NCBI GenBank assembly: GCA_013397075.1
Contig: VWZS01008810.1
Coordinates: forward strand, 2,185,357 to 2,249,356
Source: Rhabdornis inornatus
Lineage: Eukaryota; Chordata; Aves; Passeriformes; Rhabdornithidae
Direction: 5' to 3'
Length of the DNA stretch: 64,000 nt
Each line of letters starts with the position of its first letter. The stretch's first letter is position 1. Shown piece after piece: positions 41,853-52,953 of this stretch. The notes below the pieces were generated by a model, which saw nothing but the letters and a program-made list of their open reading frames with translations, ran no database searches and was not told the origin of the DNA. Position numbers and translations under genes: made by a program.

Positions 41853-42599
41853 CCAAGGCAGGCAATTTATACCATGCATAATAATGATATTAATTTTTAT
41901 GGTGTGTATAAGTTACATTTTGATTAGTTTTTTGCATGATTAAAAATTTGCAAAGCCTTTATGGCCCCCAGGAGCCTACCTGTAATAAACAGCTCTCACC
42001 TTCCAAACCATAAAACAGGTCTGCAGTACTTGAACATTACAGCTAATTGCCTTGCTACATCAAAGGGAGCACCACAAGACTGAGAAAAATCACAGAAGGG
42101 GGGGTGAGGAGCAAGGGGCAGTTTCACCTCTAAAGGTTATGTGTTTGTGGCTTGGTGCAGCCCCGTAAAGTTATGGCCTCAGAACTGCTGTTTGCGATTA
42201 AGTTGATGGGGAAAGTCTATCCCGCAATCCCTCCCTGCTGCTGACACAGAGTCTTTGTTCACATTCAGATTTCTCAAACTGTTGCCAGGGTCAGGCTGAG
42301 GTCAGACACCACGATGATGTATAGGAGAACATGTCTGGGAATTTCTCTCACACTTAAAACACATACCAGAAAAACAGGAGAGCACCCTGCAAAAATTGTC
42401 TGATGAGACCCAGATGATACTGTAGCTTTTCTTTTAGTACCTTCATAATTTTCTTTCTCTTTGCCTGACACACACACAATGTTTTATTAATGTGTGCCAC
42501 GATAGCCCTTACAATTTTATGTCCCCTCAAGATAAGGACACTCAGTAGCACTTTGACACTTCATTTTCCAGCCCAGGGGGATTGGGCCAGTAAATCTAG

Positions 42600-43020
42600 T
42601 AAAAGAAGCAACGCGTCCATTCCCAAGGATGAGTCGAAAAGGGATTGCCAGGGGCTCGGTGAGGCCATGGGGTCTGACACGGGGTGCGAGGCTGATGTGA
42701 GGCTCAGCATTAGCGCATCCCGAGCCGGCCGGGATCAGAGGAGCGCAGCATCCCGAGCCGGCCGGGATCAGAGGAGCGCAGCATCCCGAGCCGGCCGGGA
42801 TCACAGGCGCGCAGCATCCCGAGCCGGCCGGGATCACAGGCGCGCAGCATCCCGAGCCGGGCGGGATCACAGGCGCGCAGCATCCCGAGCCGCGCTCCCC
42901 ACCGCCCCGACAACACAGCCCCGCTCCGCTCCAGCTGCGGCAGGGATGCCTCCCGTGTTTGATTAGCTACCAGCGTGGGAGGAGAGCGCTCGCACAGCGT
43001 GAGGGGCCTTTCCATTCGCA
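42600..43020. other. CpG-dense patch inside the AT-rich intron
   Basis: Base composition changes sharply here to GC-rich sequence with dozens of CpG dinucleotides over roughly 400 bp. It includes the 33-bp minisatellite and a following unique GC-rich stretch up to about 43020. Nothing comparable occurs elsewhere in the noncoding part of the window. It could be a short CpG island with an internal promoter about 1.7 kb upstream of the exon at 44729, or simply a GC-rich minisatellite with its flanks. No TATA box or clear initiator is recognised. Confidence 0.6.
42715..42892. repeat. 33-bp GC-rich minisatellite, about 5.4 copies
   Basis: The unit start GCATCCCGAG recurs at 42715, 42748, 42781, 42814, 42847 and 42880, an exact 33-bp period. 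The variants are orderly: copies 1-2 end in CAGAGGA and copies 3-5 end in CACAGGC. Copy 5 has GGGCGGG in place of GGCCGGG, and the last copy is cut after CCGAGCCG. Each unit contains an internal dyad (ATCCCG ... CGGGAT around a CCGGC core). Because 33 is a multiple of three, the array is open in several frames on both strands. Confidence 0.97.
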
Positions 43021-43164
43021 TGGAAATCTTCTTTAATATGCAATTATTTTTAAAAGAACGGACCGTCTTTCTCCCTGCATTGTTCCAGAAAGTGGACACA
43101 CATGCTTAGTGCTAAACTCTTGTATTTCCATGTCAATGCAAAACACATTGATCTGTGGTCAGGA

Positions 43165-43191
43165 TTTTTTTTTTTTTTTTTTGGGGGGGGG
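43165..43191. repeat. T18-G9 homopolymer pair
   Basis: Eighteen T are followed directly by nine G. It is low-complexity sequence. Confidence 0.93.
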
Positions 43192-44305
43192 AGGGAAGAA
43201 GGTTGGTTTCCAAAATTGCAGCTGTGTTTTTCTCTTCCGATTTACAAAAGGTTTTGCAGAGAGTTGAGAATCGGATAGGTTTGCCACATCGATCTGAGGG
43301 CTGTTTGCCTAGGCATAGGGTTTCAGTGTATAGCTGGCAGTAAGGCAATAGGCAGCAATTTTTTTGTGCTCAGCTGCTACGTATGACACAGGATATTTCA
43401 TTCGGCTGTCAGAATGTTATTAATAAAACATGGGGTGCGAAGAGGGCCACTATTTCCCCTTTCAATCACTATAGCATTTACAATGAAAATTTTATGCAGT
43501 GTGTAATTTTCAGTTAATGCTTGACACTTAAAATGTCGGTAGCTGCATTTTGTATGGTTCCTGAAGGGTTAATTGTATCATGTTAGCTGCATAAAAGCTC
43601 TGCTTATCAAAAGTGAATAGAAGAGTGTATGCAAATGTGTGTCTGTGACCTTTTGCCTTTCCAGGGTTAATTTATATGGTCATTAAAGATTTTATGAAAT
43701 CGAGCGGCCTGGTGCTTCGAATCCCATTTTACCTTCACCTCCTAATTTATATAATTCCTACCTGAACAGGGAAAGATGATTTTTATTTTTTTTTTGTGTG
43801 TGTGTGCTGCAATGAAAACAGCATGCTGTGCTGTAGGGAGTTGCAAGTCTGGTTATCTGGCATTACTCAGATTGCTAAAAATTCATTAAAATGTGACATC
43901 AGCACAGTGAGAGACAAATGATCACAGGATGAAAAGGAACAGTGGGCCTTTCACGGATTAGTGCTACACAGCCCCAGCATAGAAGCTAACTGCATAAACA
44001 GATTAATCCACCAGTAGCAGCATAGCTAAGATTTACCGAATAATTAAATGGGCTTGAGTTACTGTGAAGATTTCCATGTAATCTAGCTGGTGTGAACACG
44101 TAAGTGAGGTGTGGGTAATGCTGCTTCCTCAGAAGCTGTACACCAAGTTGCATCATTTATCCTGAATGGCTCCCCCTGGAGACAAAATTTGAGACTTCTC
44201 CCGCAAAGCCAGAGGTTTATATTTAATACAGTACCTAATACCTAATACTTACTTACTGCAATTAGCGGGATACTGCTGCACTAATAGGATTTATATTTGA
44301 GTTCT

Positions 44306-44308
<3 letters not shown>

Positions 44309-44340
<32 letters not shown>

Positions 44341-44428
44341 GCTCCAAGATGCAATTTTACATGTGCTTGCTTTTGTTCCAGCCTGTGGGGGTGTGTGTGT
44401 GTATGCGTGTGTGTGTATGCGTGTGCAC
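44309..44428. repeat. T31 homopolymer followed by a TG/TATGCG compound repeat
   Basis: A run of 31 T occupies 44309-44339. After 46 nt of unique sequence, a G(TG)nTATGCG(TG)n compound repeat occupies about 44386-44428. The block ends 300 bp before the acceptor of the exon at 44729. Length variation is very likely in both parts. Confidence 0.93.
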
Positions 44429-44728
44429 GTATTTTAACACAAATCATTTCTAACCAAAGAATATGAAATGACAGGCTTTAAATCTGTCACACTGGGGGAA
44501 AGTAGGTACTCTTGTAAAGACACAGTCAGATTTTGAAATATTGCAAATTATTTAGAATTAATATCCAACCTCTTTAAAGCACTGTTCTTTCCCTTTTCTT
44601 TCCCCCGACCCTTCTCCCTATTTTGCCACCCTCTGTTAGTGCTGTTCTTATTACAGGGCATATTTTTTAACTGCTGTTAACTGGTCACTCAGTTCCTTTC
44701 CTGAGATCTTTTCTGTGTTTGTCCACAG

Positions 44729-44845
44729 AAGAACAAGGTGAAGACACAGAAGGGTCTGCTAAAAGTATATCAGTGGCTGTGGCTGATGATAAAGACTCAA
44801 GTGAAAGAGACAATAGTGAAGGCAAAAAATCTAGTAAAGACTCTG
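44729..44845 (+). CDS. ZFHX4: ZFHX4 internal coding exon: acidic, serine-rich linker
   Basis: This 117-nt internal exon encodes 38 complete codons plus split codons at both ends. The acceptor is a CACAG ending at 44728 and the donor is GTAAGA from 44846; both boundaries are phase 1. The peptide runs from EQGEDTEGSA to a KKSSKDS end. It is rich in Glu, Asp, Ser and Lys and has no finger or homeodomain, so it is a disordered linker in the N-terminal half of the protein. The following exon starts in the same phase, and the peptide matches my memory of the ZFHX4 linker upstream of the central finger pair. Translation past the donor reaches a stop at 44968-44970 after hydrophobic intron-coded residues, which supports the donor position. 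The match to ZFHX4 is recognition; the exon limits are read from the sequence. Confidence 0.85.
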
Positions 44846-46383
44846 GTAAGATGCTAGAATTTTGTTTTCCCCCTTTTTTAACTTATGAAATGCTCTTTCA
44901 TTTTAAACTGTCTGGACATCCCCACTACTATTCATTGCATGTGCATCTTGCATGTGATTTCTATCAGTAGCCTCCCATTGACCTATTTTTAATCATAACC
45001 ATCTGACAGGATAGATGCGGATAAGTTGAAGAATATTACAGGACGACCAGTGAGATTATTTTTTAATCAAATCAGTTTGTGTGCTTGTAATTTTTTAAGC
45101 GCCTTTCATTAATCTTTGCTGTACTTGTGATTCCTCTGATGGCATATTAATTTTTCATAAGCATAGGATTAGGTACCACTTGAATTTTTTCTTCAATCAG
45201 GTTTTGTCCCCCTTTTAACCCAAAGAATGTGGGTTTTTTTGTTATTATTTTTTGCTCTTTGCTCACAGATTAGTTACTCCCATGAATCTGGCCTCTTCCT
45301 GGGCATTTATTTGAGGCATTTACAAAAAAATACACAAAATCCAGTGAAAAAGTTTACAGATGATTCAGCCTAAGAAAGAGGAAATATCATTGAAAACGGA
45401 TTATGGGTTGGGTAATTTTGATCTCCTGGAATAGACAAAGCCCAGTAATGAAAGCTACTGTCTTTGAAAACAAAACCTCTATGTCATGACATTTACTTGT
45501 GCACAAACAAACCTAGGGCCAGCATCTGGTGTAGATACCCAAGGCTTTTTCTGTGTTTGATTTGGCAAATATGTGACTTCACCCATGCTTTTTATGTATG
45601 AGATGGAAATCTATGGTCACAATGAATATTACATTGGCTACTTTTGCCGCACGCTATACCTAGTTACATTATGTTGGATTCACTGAAGCAGAAGAAGTGC
45701 TGAAACAGGTTGAAGCCTATTAGTTTCAGGTAGTCATATATCTTTTCCTTGTATGCTGATGACAGCAGCATACAAAGGAGGTTGTGTTATCCATAAAGAC
45801 ATACAGCTGTAGAAAAAATATCATTTTACATCTGAGTTTCTTTACACCCAAATTCACCCATTCTGCAATTTGCTTTTTACATATTAAACATTTTTGAATG
45901 TATTTCCAAAAACAATTATAGGTGGCTCTTTCTCTGCCAAGTCAATTCAGAAGACTGACTTAAAGATTAAAGCTTCCTTTAAGTTTGCTTGTTGACGGGC
46001 TAAGGTCAGCACGCATCACAGTTTACAACCTCGACTGCTCTTCAGTCGCTTTATTTTTTGAGATCAAGAGACTGAGGGAAGGCCGATGATGACAAGGATG
46101 ATGTTGAGCAAGAAGCTGTGTTGTGGTTTAAAATATATATTCCCCTTGGCTGGCTCTCTGACTTGGTTAAAGCTGTCTGCAGTGCAGTAAAGCCATGCTC
46201 CCAGGCTGACACAGGTCCTGCTATGTGCTCTCCTCAGGGGCTGGCCTGGACACTCCCCAGGAGAGGGGTGACAGCCACTTGCAGCCTGCATCTCCTACCA
46301 TACCCTTCACCTAGGGGACAGTATGAACCACTTCAGGGAATTTAGCAACCCTCTCTTTTTCTTAGGCTGGTCCTAAGAATTGT

Positions 46384-46414
46384 TTTCCTAAACAATTTAT
46401 AGTTGTTTAGGAAA
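46384..46414. repeat. 12-bp perfect stem-loop
   Basis: TTTCCTAAACAA (46384-46395) and TTGTTTAGGAAA (46403-46414) are exact inverted copies around the 7-nt loop TTTATAG. It lies in an intron on the transcribed strand, so it could form in the pre-mRNA. No function is recognised. Confidence 0.85.
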
Positions 46415-46440
46415 GAATATGGTATTAAAGCCCCAGCCCC

Positions 46441-46458
46441 AAAAAAAAAAAAAAAAAA
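46441..46458. repeat. A18 homopolymer
   Basis: Eighteen A follow a CCCCAGCCCC stretch in the intron. It is simple sequence. Confidence 0.93.
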
Positions 46459-49400
46459 GTGGAGTCTAGAAAAAAAATACTGAAGGGGAATTCTCAAAAT
46501 TCCATCAGGATTAGCCACTCAAAGGGCCAAGTTTAATTAGGACAAACCTATATCCAGATGCCTACTGGGTGCACTACAAAAAAACAGCATAATTGTTCTG
46601 CATTCCCGTGCCAGCAATTACACAAATAACTTTGCAGTAAGATTCATATAAAAACAAGGGCTGAAATACATGATTGCCTTTGTGCTTTGCAGCAAATAGT
46701 TTGTACTGTAAAATCCTGAGTCTTATAGAAACTTTTATTTTCCTGATCTAAATTAATTCTGCATATGCAACATTCCGACCATCATCTTAATTTTCACTCA
46801 GCTGACAAGTATTTCTAATGACTGCATAACTGCTTCTGTATAATTGAATGTTAATTTGGGCTTTCTCATGAATTGAGTGTTGCAAGTCTTGCCAAAGAAA
46901 TCTCAGGAAAACCAATAAATTAATCACAATACTAACAAGTTAGACAGGAAAGTGGTGTGACCCTTCTTTAGCATAGAATCTATTAGACAAGAAAGGATTA
47001 ACATGTATTTAGTAACAGTGTGTTTGTGTAAGCTGTTGTGCTGCATTGCTTACCTTATCTCAAGGAGAAGAGCTTTCAAAATGAGACTTGGCAATATGCA
47101 AGTTATATTTGTTGAATATTCATTCAGAATAGAAAAGCCTACTAATGCCTCATTTATATTGTCATTTAAATCTAGTGCCACTTTAGATTAATTATAATCC
47201 AAATTACAGCTCTATGCAGTGCAAGAATTAATATGGAATTTATCCAGATTAATACATTTGCATTGAAAATGTAATATGTCTCTGCCATGGCTAAGGGGAG
47301 CACTTTTTAATAAGGTAGTAAACATGAGGAAGGATGGAAATTAACCTTCATTATTGCAATGAAAATTATCCTTTCATTCTACTCTAATTAGAAAGAATAC
47401 TCTACCAGTAATTATAATTTTAGAATTATTTTGAGTCTGAATAACAACATCTGATGTGTCAGAAATTTTAAATTATGCAATCTTTATCAAATACAAAGAT
47501 TCATAAATAAGAAAATACTGTTTTTATCATGGCTTTTCCAGGATTTTTTTTTCTCACGAGTATATGTACTGTATTAACATTCTCCTTCTTACTAGTCACA
47601 CAATAATTTTTATTTTTATTTTGGGGCTTGAAAATATATTGCGAAGGTGATGACATCTGAATTGAAGTGAATTGTGTCATTTTTATATTAGCAATCCTAC
47701 ACAAGTTAAATAATTCTGTTACTGACAGGCAATCATTGCGTAGTCTATTTCATGGCACTTATTTATAATTAAACTTACTTTTTGAGCTAAATGTATTGAA
47801 ATTGCATTATTCATCTAAAATAACATGCGTGTTTTATGTTATAAAAAACTTCAGTTGGGTTTCACAATTGCAAAAAAAAAAACAAACCTACAAATAATGC
47901 GTCTCAAGAATAAAAAGTGAGTATTTAAAACATGAATAACAACTGGATTTAGTCTTTTCCTACAACTGTCTGGTAAGAATGGCATGGCGGTGGAACATGT
48001 AGCTGTGAGAAGAGTGCATACAGTATGCTCAGGATCATAATACCTGCTCTTCTCTTTCCCCCCTCCTTTAATACCCTTTCTATAAGACCATAGGTGTTTA
48101 CAACTTTTCTATCCAAGCTCCCTAAAACAGGGAATTCACCGTGGAAAGCAGAGTGTTGATATAGTGAGACAAGGGACTGAGTGGTAGTAGCTGGACCATT
48201 GGATAAAAAGTTGAACTCGGCTTTTGGCATGTTCACTGTGGCTCGGGAACTCTGGTCTTCTCCATGTGCAGGGGCGAGCAACTCCCCTATGCCAGAGGGC
48301 AAAATCAACCACCCTTTTTCTTTTCTTTAAAGCTCACTATAGGTCCCAGACTCAGTTACATTACTATTGGCCAGATGCAACTTCAGTCATATAAGAAGTA
48401 ACAGTGCTTGAGGTTGAATGAATCCAGAGCCAAGCGACAACAAAAACAACAAAGCCTCTGTAAACTTTGACAGTTTATATAAATATCAGAGTAAACATTG
48501 TAAAAAGCTGTGCTTTGTTATGCATTTATTGACCCCAGCACAGCATTTTATAACTCTACTGTTTTATTATATTAACCGCAAAAGAAATTTAACCAAAAAA
48601 CCCCCCTTGTTTTTATAGGAACAAGAACTATGTGTTTCATGATTATTATAGGCCCTTTGAAGTAATTAAGTTATTCCATCCTGTGGTGGAAGATGATGTG
48701 TAATATTAACCTTGTGTTTGCCCAGGCGCACACAGAATGCACTTCAAGATTAATTTCACTAGCAGTTAAATATCACTGCCAAAACACAGTTCGATGCATT
48801 TTCACAAGTAAATTTTGAAGGAGAATTTGGTTTGTAATTTCTGTAATCACCCGTTGAGAACAATCTAGTGTGATGAGGGTAAGAGAAGGCAGAATGTTTT
48901 CATTTTGTTTTTTAAATTCAGCTTCCGGTATAACAATGTCCATTTACATCAACTGAGATTCTGGCCCATTTGTCTTTAAAAAGGATATTTTAAAAGTGAC
49001 ATATTATAGGGAAGAAACAGTGAGACATCTTTGACAGTTGGAAATGAAAAGAGGTTAATAATTTGAATGTGTCCTTCTAAAACCCAAGAAACAACCTTTC
49101 CTAATACCGTGTGTAGCTTTTTTACTTCCCATAATTCTCACAGTTAAGATACTTAAATAATATGTAAATACAGATAGGCCAGGGCATACTGTATTAATAG
49201 TTATGAAACCAAGTGAGTAATAAAATGGTGCCTTATGTGATTTCATCACTTAGATTTTACCTTTAAGCATAGGTTGTCCTTTGGGTTGTTGGTCCAGCAG
49301 TGACTGAGCAGTCTGAAAGAGGCCTCCAAGATCTGTTCCTGAGATTGCAAAAATTCAGGGGGCTCCAAAAAGGGACTTGTTCAGATGATAAACAAATGAT

Positions 49401-51054
49401 GATGAATTGATCATTATAAATAGGGAAATGTGTCAGGAATAAGCTTTAACTTGAGCTAGAACATGCAAAAATTACTGGCATAAATTATACCAAAAGAAAT
49501 AATGAACAGTTTAGGAATGAAAGTCAATGTGTGGGGAAATTACCATTAAGGTGTAAGTCATAAAATATGTTTTATGGTTGGATATTTTTTTTAAAGGGCC
49601 CTTCAGAATATGTCCCTGTATGATTCAGTTTTCAATTAGTTATTATTTTACCATGAGGATTTGGTATTTACCTTTAAAACTGTTCTCTTATTTTGCTTCT
49701 CTTTAATGTTGTCTTTGTAAGATCAAATATTGCACAAAGTCTATATGAAAATAATAATAATAAAAAGTTCTTGATTTTGTGTTTTCTTTGTTCTTGTTTA
49801 CTTTGTTGTCAAAATGTCCATGACCTTATTTTTAAATTAATCCTAGGTTATTGTGCAATGAGGTGCAATTTGTTCATTTCTATGAACCTTATGTGGATTG
49901 AAAAAAATCAAGATAAATCTTCATGCACAGCATACAATCAGATTACCCCTGGACTATATATTTACGTTGGGTCTGATAGCAATCAATGGTTTAGCTTCAT
50001 TGCATTTCAAGATGTATTTGCACCCAGTGTCCAGTGATAGTGTCCTCACCCTGGAAATAATTTAGTTGCAAATTGACTGGAAGATGGTGAAAATTGAAAG
50101 TTAAAATTAGAAATACTCATAATAAACAGCAGAAAAAAGGTCAGATGATGCCGCACTATGATGAGATTGGAATGGTTGGTAAATGAGGTTTTGTGTTTGT
50201 CGTGAGATGTATGTGACATGCCTACCCAATGCTCTTGTAATATCCAGCCTAGCAGAAGAGATTATCTGGCAAATTGACGCTGGAAAGAATTTTCTGATGG
50301 ACTGGGAAATTAGAATTGCACTCTTTTCTTTGATGTGTGCAAGACTGGGCCACATTACACAGCTAGCTCAGGCATAATATTAAATATAATATTTAATACT
50401 TAATAGTACAACTATCTATAGAAAACAATTATATTCTGGTTTTGATCACAAATGCCAGACTATAAAAATTCACAGTGTAAACATCTAAAGCAATCCCAAA
50501 TGACTGATCTTTGTATATAATTAATATTAAGTTAGCTCTGAAATCCTATTCTCCACAGTATTTCTTTTAAAGCCTCACTATATTTAGCTTCAGAATAGTA
50601 ACCAGGCAGGAGTTATCAAAACAGCACAATAATCATATTGCTCAGGCAGTTTAGAAAAGAGAGAGGGTAATTAAACAGAAGCAAATTAATTATTTTGGAA
50701 AACAGGCTTTTTAAGCAAAAGCTGATTTGTTTTAATGTAATACACAAATTCGTACTGAGCTGCTAAAGAAAGAACATTATTGATTAATCTTTAAAGGCAA
50801 CCTAGGGTTATATAAACAGTAGAGTCCATTTTTAAATGTATTTATAGAGTATCACAGATAAAAGTGTATTTTCACCTTTCTGCTTACCAGACTTGTTTTA
50901 TTCAACTTTTTTTTTCTCAGCGTTTAGAAAACAAGCAAGCAAACGAAAAAAAGACTCTCAAAGACAATACAGACCTTTGAAGTCAGAGCCTCCTTGTAAA
51001 CCAGGATATTATTAAGTTTAAAACATGTTCTCAAAAATTATGTTTTTGAAACAG

Positions 51055-51188
51055 GAATAGTCACACCAGAGAAGGAACCAAAAGTGAACACTGTGGTAGG
51101 GGCACAACAGCTTCTTCTGGCCAAAGAAGAGGATGGTACAGCTAAAAAATCAAAGCCTTCAGAGGACAATAAATTTTGTCATGAGCAG
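51055..51188 (+). CDS. ZFHX4: ZFHX4 internal coding exon: Lys/Glu-rich linker before central fingers
   Basis: This 134-nt exon follows TTTTTGAAACAG and ends at donor GTAAAA at 51189. It completes a Gly codon split across the previous junction and then encodes 44 codons ending HEQ, so the next junction is phase 0. The peptide includes TPEKEPKVNTVVG, a QQLLLAKEEDG segment and KKSKPSEDNKF. It has no finger of its own and probably forms the approach to the finger pair in the next exon. The donor is weaker than consensus (A rather than G at +5), but the frame closes only here. Family assignment rests on recognising the peptide as ZFHX4-like and on exact phase agreement with both neighbours. Confidence 0.87.
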
Positions 51189-51344
51189 GTAAAAGGAAAT
51201 GTAACAATTTAATTGCATTCTAGAACTCTTTTTCAAATAACTCAAGAATGAAACAGAGATGATATGCTGTTAAAATAGCTATATCAGCAAGTTATAAAAA
51301 GCACATTGACTAATAGCCTGCATCTTAACTTGATTTTTTTTCAG

Positions 51345-51545
51345 TTCTATCAATGTCCTTATTGTAACTACAATGGTAGGGACCCAAATCGTATCCAGAT
51401 GCATGTCCTGTCACAGCATTCAATGCAACCTGTTATCTGCTGCCCCCTCTGCCAAGATGTCCTCAGCAACAAAATGCATCTCCAGCTTCATCTGACACAC
51501 CTGCACAGTGTGTCCCCTGACTGTGTGGAGAAGCTGCTCATGACA
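51345..51545 (+). CDS. ZFHX4: ZFHX4 internal coding exon: two C2H2 zinc fingers
   Basis: This 201-nt exon of 67 codons is phase 0 at both ends. The acceptor is T8CAG ending at 51344 and the donor is GTAAGT at 51546. It encodes two adjacent C2H2 fingers. The first runs YQCPYC...IQMHVLSQH with C-x2-C-x12-H-x4-H spacing. The second runs CPLCQ...LQLHLTHLH with the same spacing. The tail SVSPDCVEKLLMT leads to the next exon. Zinc coordination by these residues is established for the fold. Whether this pair binds DNA, RNA or protein cannot be told from sequence. The preceding intron is only 156 bp, so the two exons are probably recognised together. Confidence 0.92.
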
Positions 51546-52912
51546 GTAAGTGCTCCAAATGCTGATGCACGTGCTACACAAACATACTTGTGCCTTGTGG
51601 GCAATGTATTTGTTGTGACATAGTATTCAGGCAGCCTTAGGAGGCGAGTGGGTCAGGCCACTTAGGTTCTCTTGTCAGCTCCTCCAGTGACTGCTATCCC
51701 TTGGGAGAATGGCTGAAGGTGGATTTCACAGATGCAAAAAGCCTGTGATTCCTCATTGACATTAACCTTAGAAAAGTTAAGCTAGTCCATGTCTCTAAGT
51801 GCATACCTGAAAATTTGGTCTAATAATATCCAAGTCGCAGTAGTGTTGTGACTTCTGTTTGCAAAGTAATAGGAACTCCCTGAAGAATGTAGTTCCTAAA
51901 TGCAGAAGGATTCCTGTGTATACCTCTACGATACGTTACATTACATGAAATTGACTGTAAAATAGCAGTTCAGACATCCACTCAAAACAATGTTGGTAAA
52001 AACACAATCAGGTCTTGTACATATTTGTTATTACAGCATAAATTCAGTTAGAAAACAGATCTCCTAAGACAAACTGGCTCTGGTTATCTTGCCTTCTTAG
52101 ATGGAAATGTACTTGGAAATCTCAGTGATCCAGCTCCTTAAGTACTTACTTCTGTATCCATAGATTACTCCTTCATTTATATAGGTGTGGTTGTAGATCT
52201 ACCACCTCATTCCCAACTAAAGCGGCAAAAATATTAGAAAGAATTGAGACGTCTTGACTGAAGGTCTAGAATTCCTTGTGCTTAGAGCTGATGAGCAAAT
52301 ACACACTTGGGGAACTTCTTTTCCTTGATTTTCTACTAATTATTGCTCTGACAAGCTATGTAATTTTGGCCCACTGGAAGGAAAATGCAGTAGAAATTTA
52401 ACTTTCACAGATCCTTTTAGGAAAATGGAAAAATATGGAAAATCTCCCCCTCCATATTGAGCAGCACTAGCTTTCTTCTGAAGTTCTTCATGATTCCCTC
52501 TATGCTGATAATGAAGCAACTTTGAAATCTTTTTCATCAGATGCTGGGGAGTTGTCCCAGTGTTTCTGAGAGGGAAAAAACCCCACAATGTTTCCCAGAG
52601 AAAAGATTGTAAAACATAATCTTCATAATTGAAATCGTCATCATTGCTAACATGAATATGCTCTGTCCATAACTGAACCGTCTGAAAACAAAGTAAATAC
52701 TATTTATAGCAAATTTTTCTTCTCTAGGACATTTACAGTTCTCTACATAAATTTTTAAAAGACCTTCCCTACCAAGTAAACTCATAATCATTGGTCCCAT
52801 AAGAGGATGCAATTAATGCCATGTTTAAATTACAAATGTACTAAACCCAGATGGTTTTGTTTTAATGTCTAGAATATTTTTTCCAAGAGGCAATTTGTGT
52901 GTATACATATAT

Positions 52913-52953
<41 letters not shown>

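Larger units (their letters stand above)
1..44728 (+). other. ZFHX4: large intron of the ZFHX4-like gene (upstream part)
   Basis: The first exon that can be supported begins at 44729 in phase 1, so at least one coding exon must lie before it. Neither strand of 1-44728 has an open frame with a Cys2-His2 spacing, a homeodomain or any similarity I recognise to the N-terminal part of this family. All open frames here are short and of low complexity. I therefore read the stretch as a single long intron. That fits the very long introns known for this family. It holds simple repeats, a palindrome, a hairpin repeat, a LINE relic, a GC-rich minisatellite and AT-rich blocks with many TAAT cores. A small noncoding exon or lncRNA would not be visible to me. 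Confidence 0.75.
44846..51054 (+). other. ZFHX4: intron between linker exons
   Basis: This 6.2-kb AT-rich intron is bounded by GTAAGA at 44846 and an ACAG acceptor ending at 51054, joining phase 1 to phase 1. It contains an A18 run (46441-46458), a 12-bp perfect stem-loop (46384-46414) and long AT-rich blocks around 46600-47480 that resemble conserved noncoding DNA. The open frames at about 47949-48308 (- strand) and 49693-50037 (+ strand) have no recognisable domain, and I treat them as chance. I found no additional exon. Confidence 0.8.

Noticed and set aside
42490..42966. 159-codon + strand open frame and overlapping - strand frames across the GC-rich minisatellite
   Set aside because: The openness follows from a 33-bp repeat lacking stop codons in several frames. 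No domain, splice evidence or start context supports a protein.
49693..50037. 114-codon + strand open frame in the intron between linker exons
   Set aside because: Composition is biased to Phe, Leu and Asn as expected in AT-rich DNA. There is no motif, and including it would break the exon phase chain.
50380..50402. AT-only inverted repeat ATTAAATATAATATTTAAT
   Set aside because: Short self-complementary AT strings are expected by chance in this base composition.
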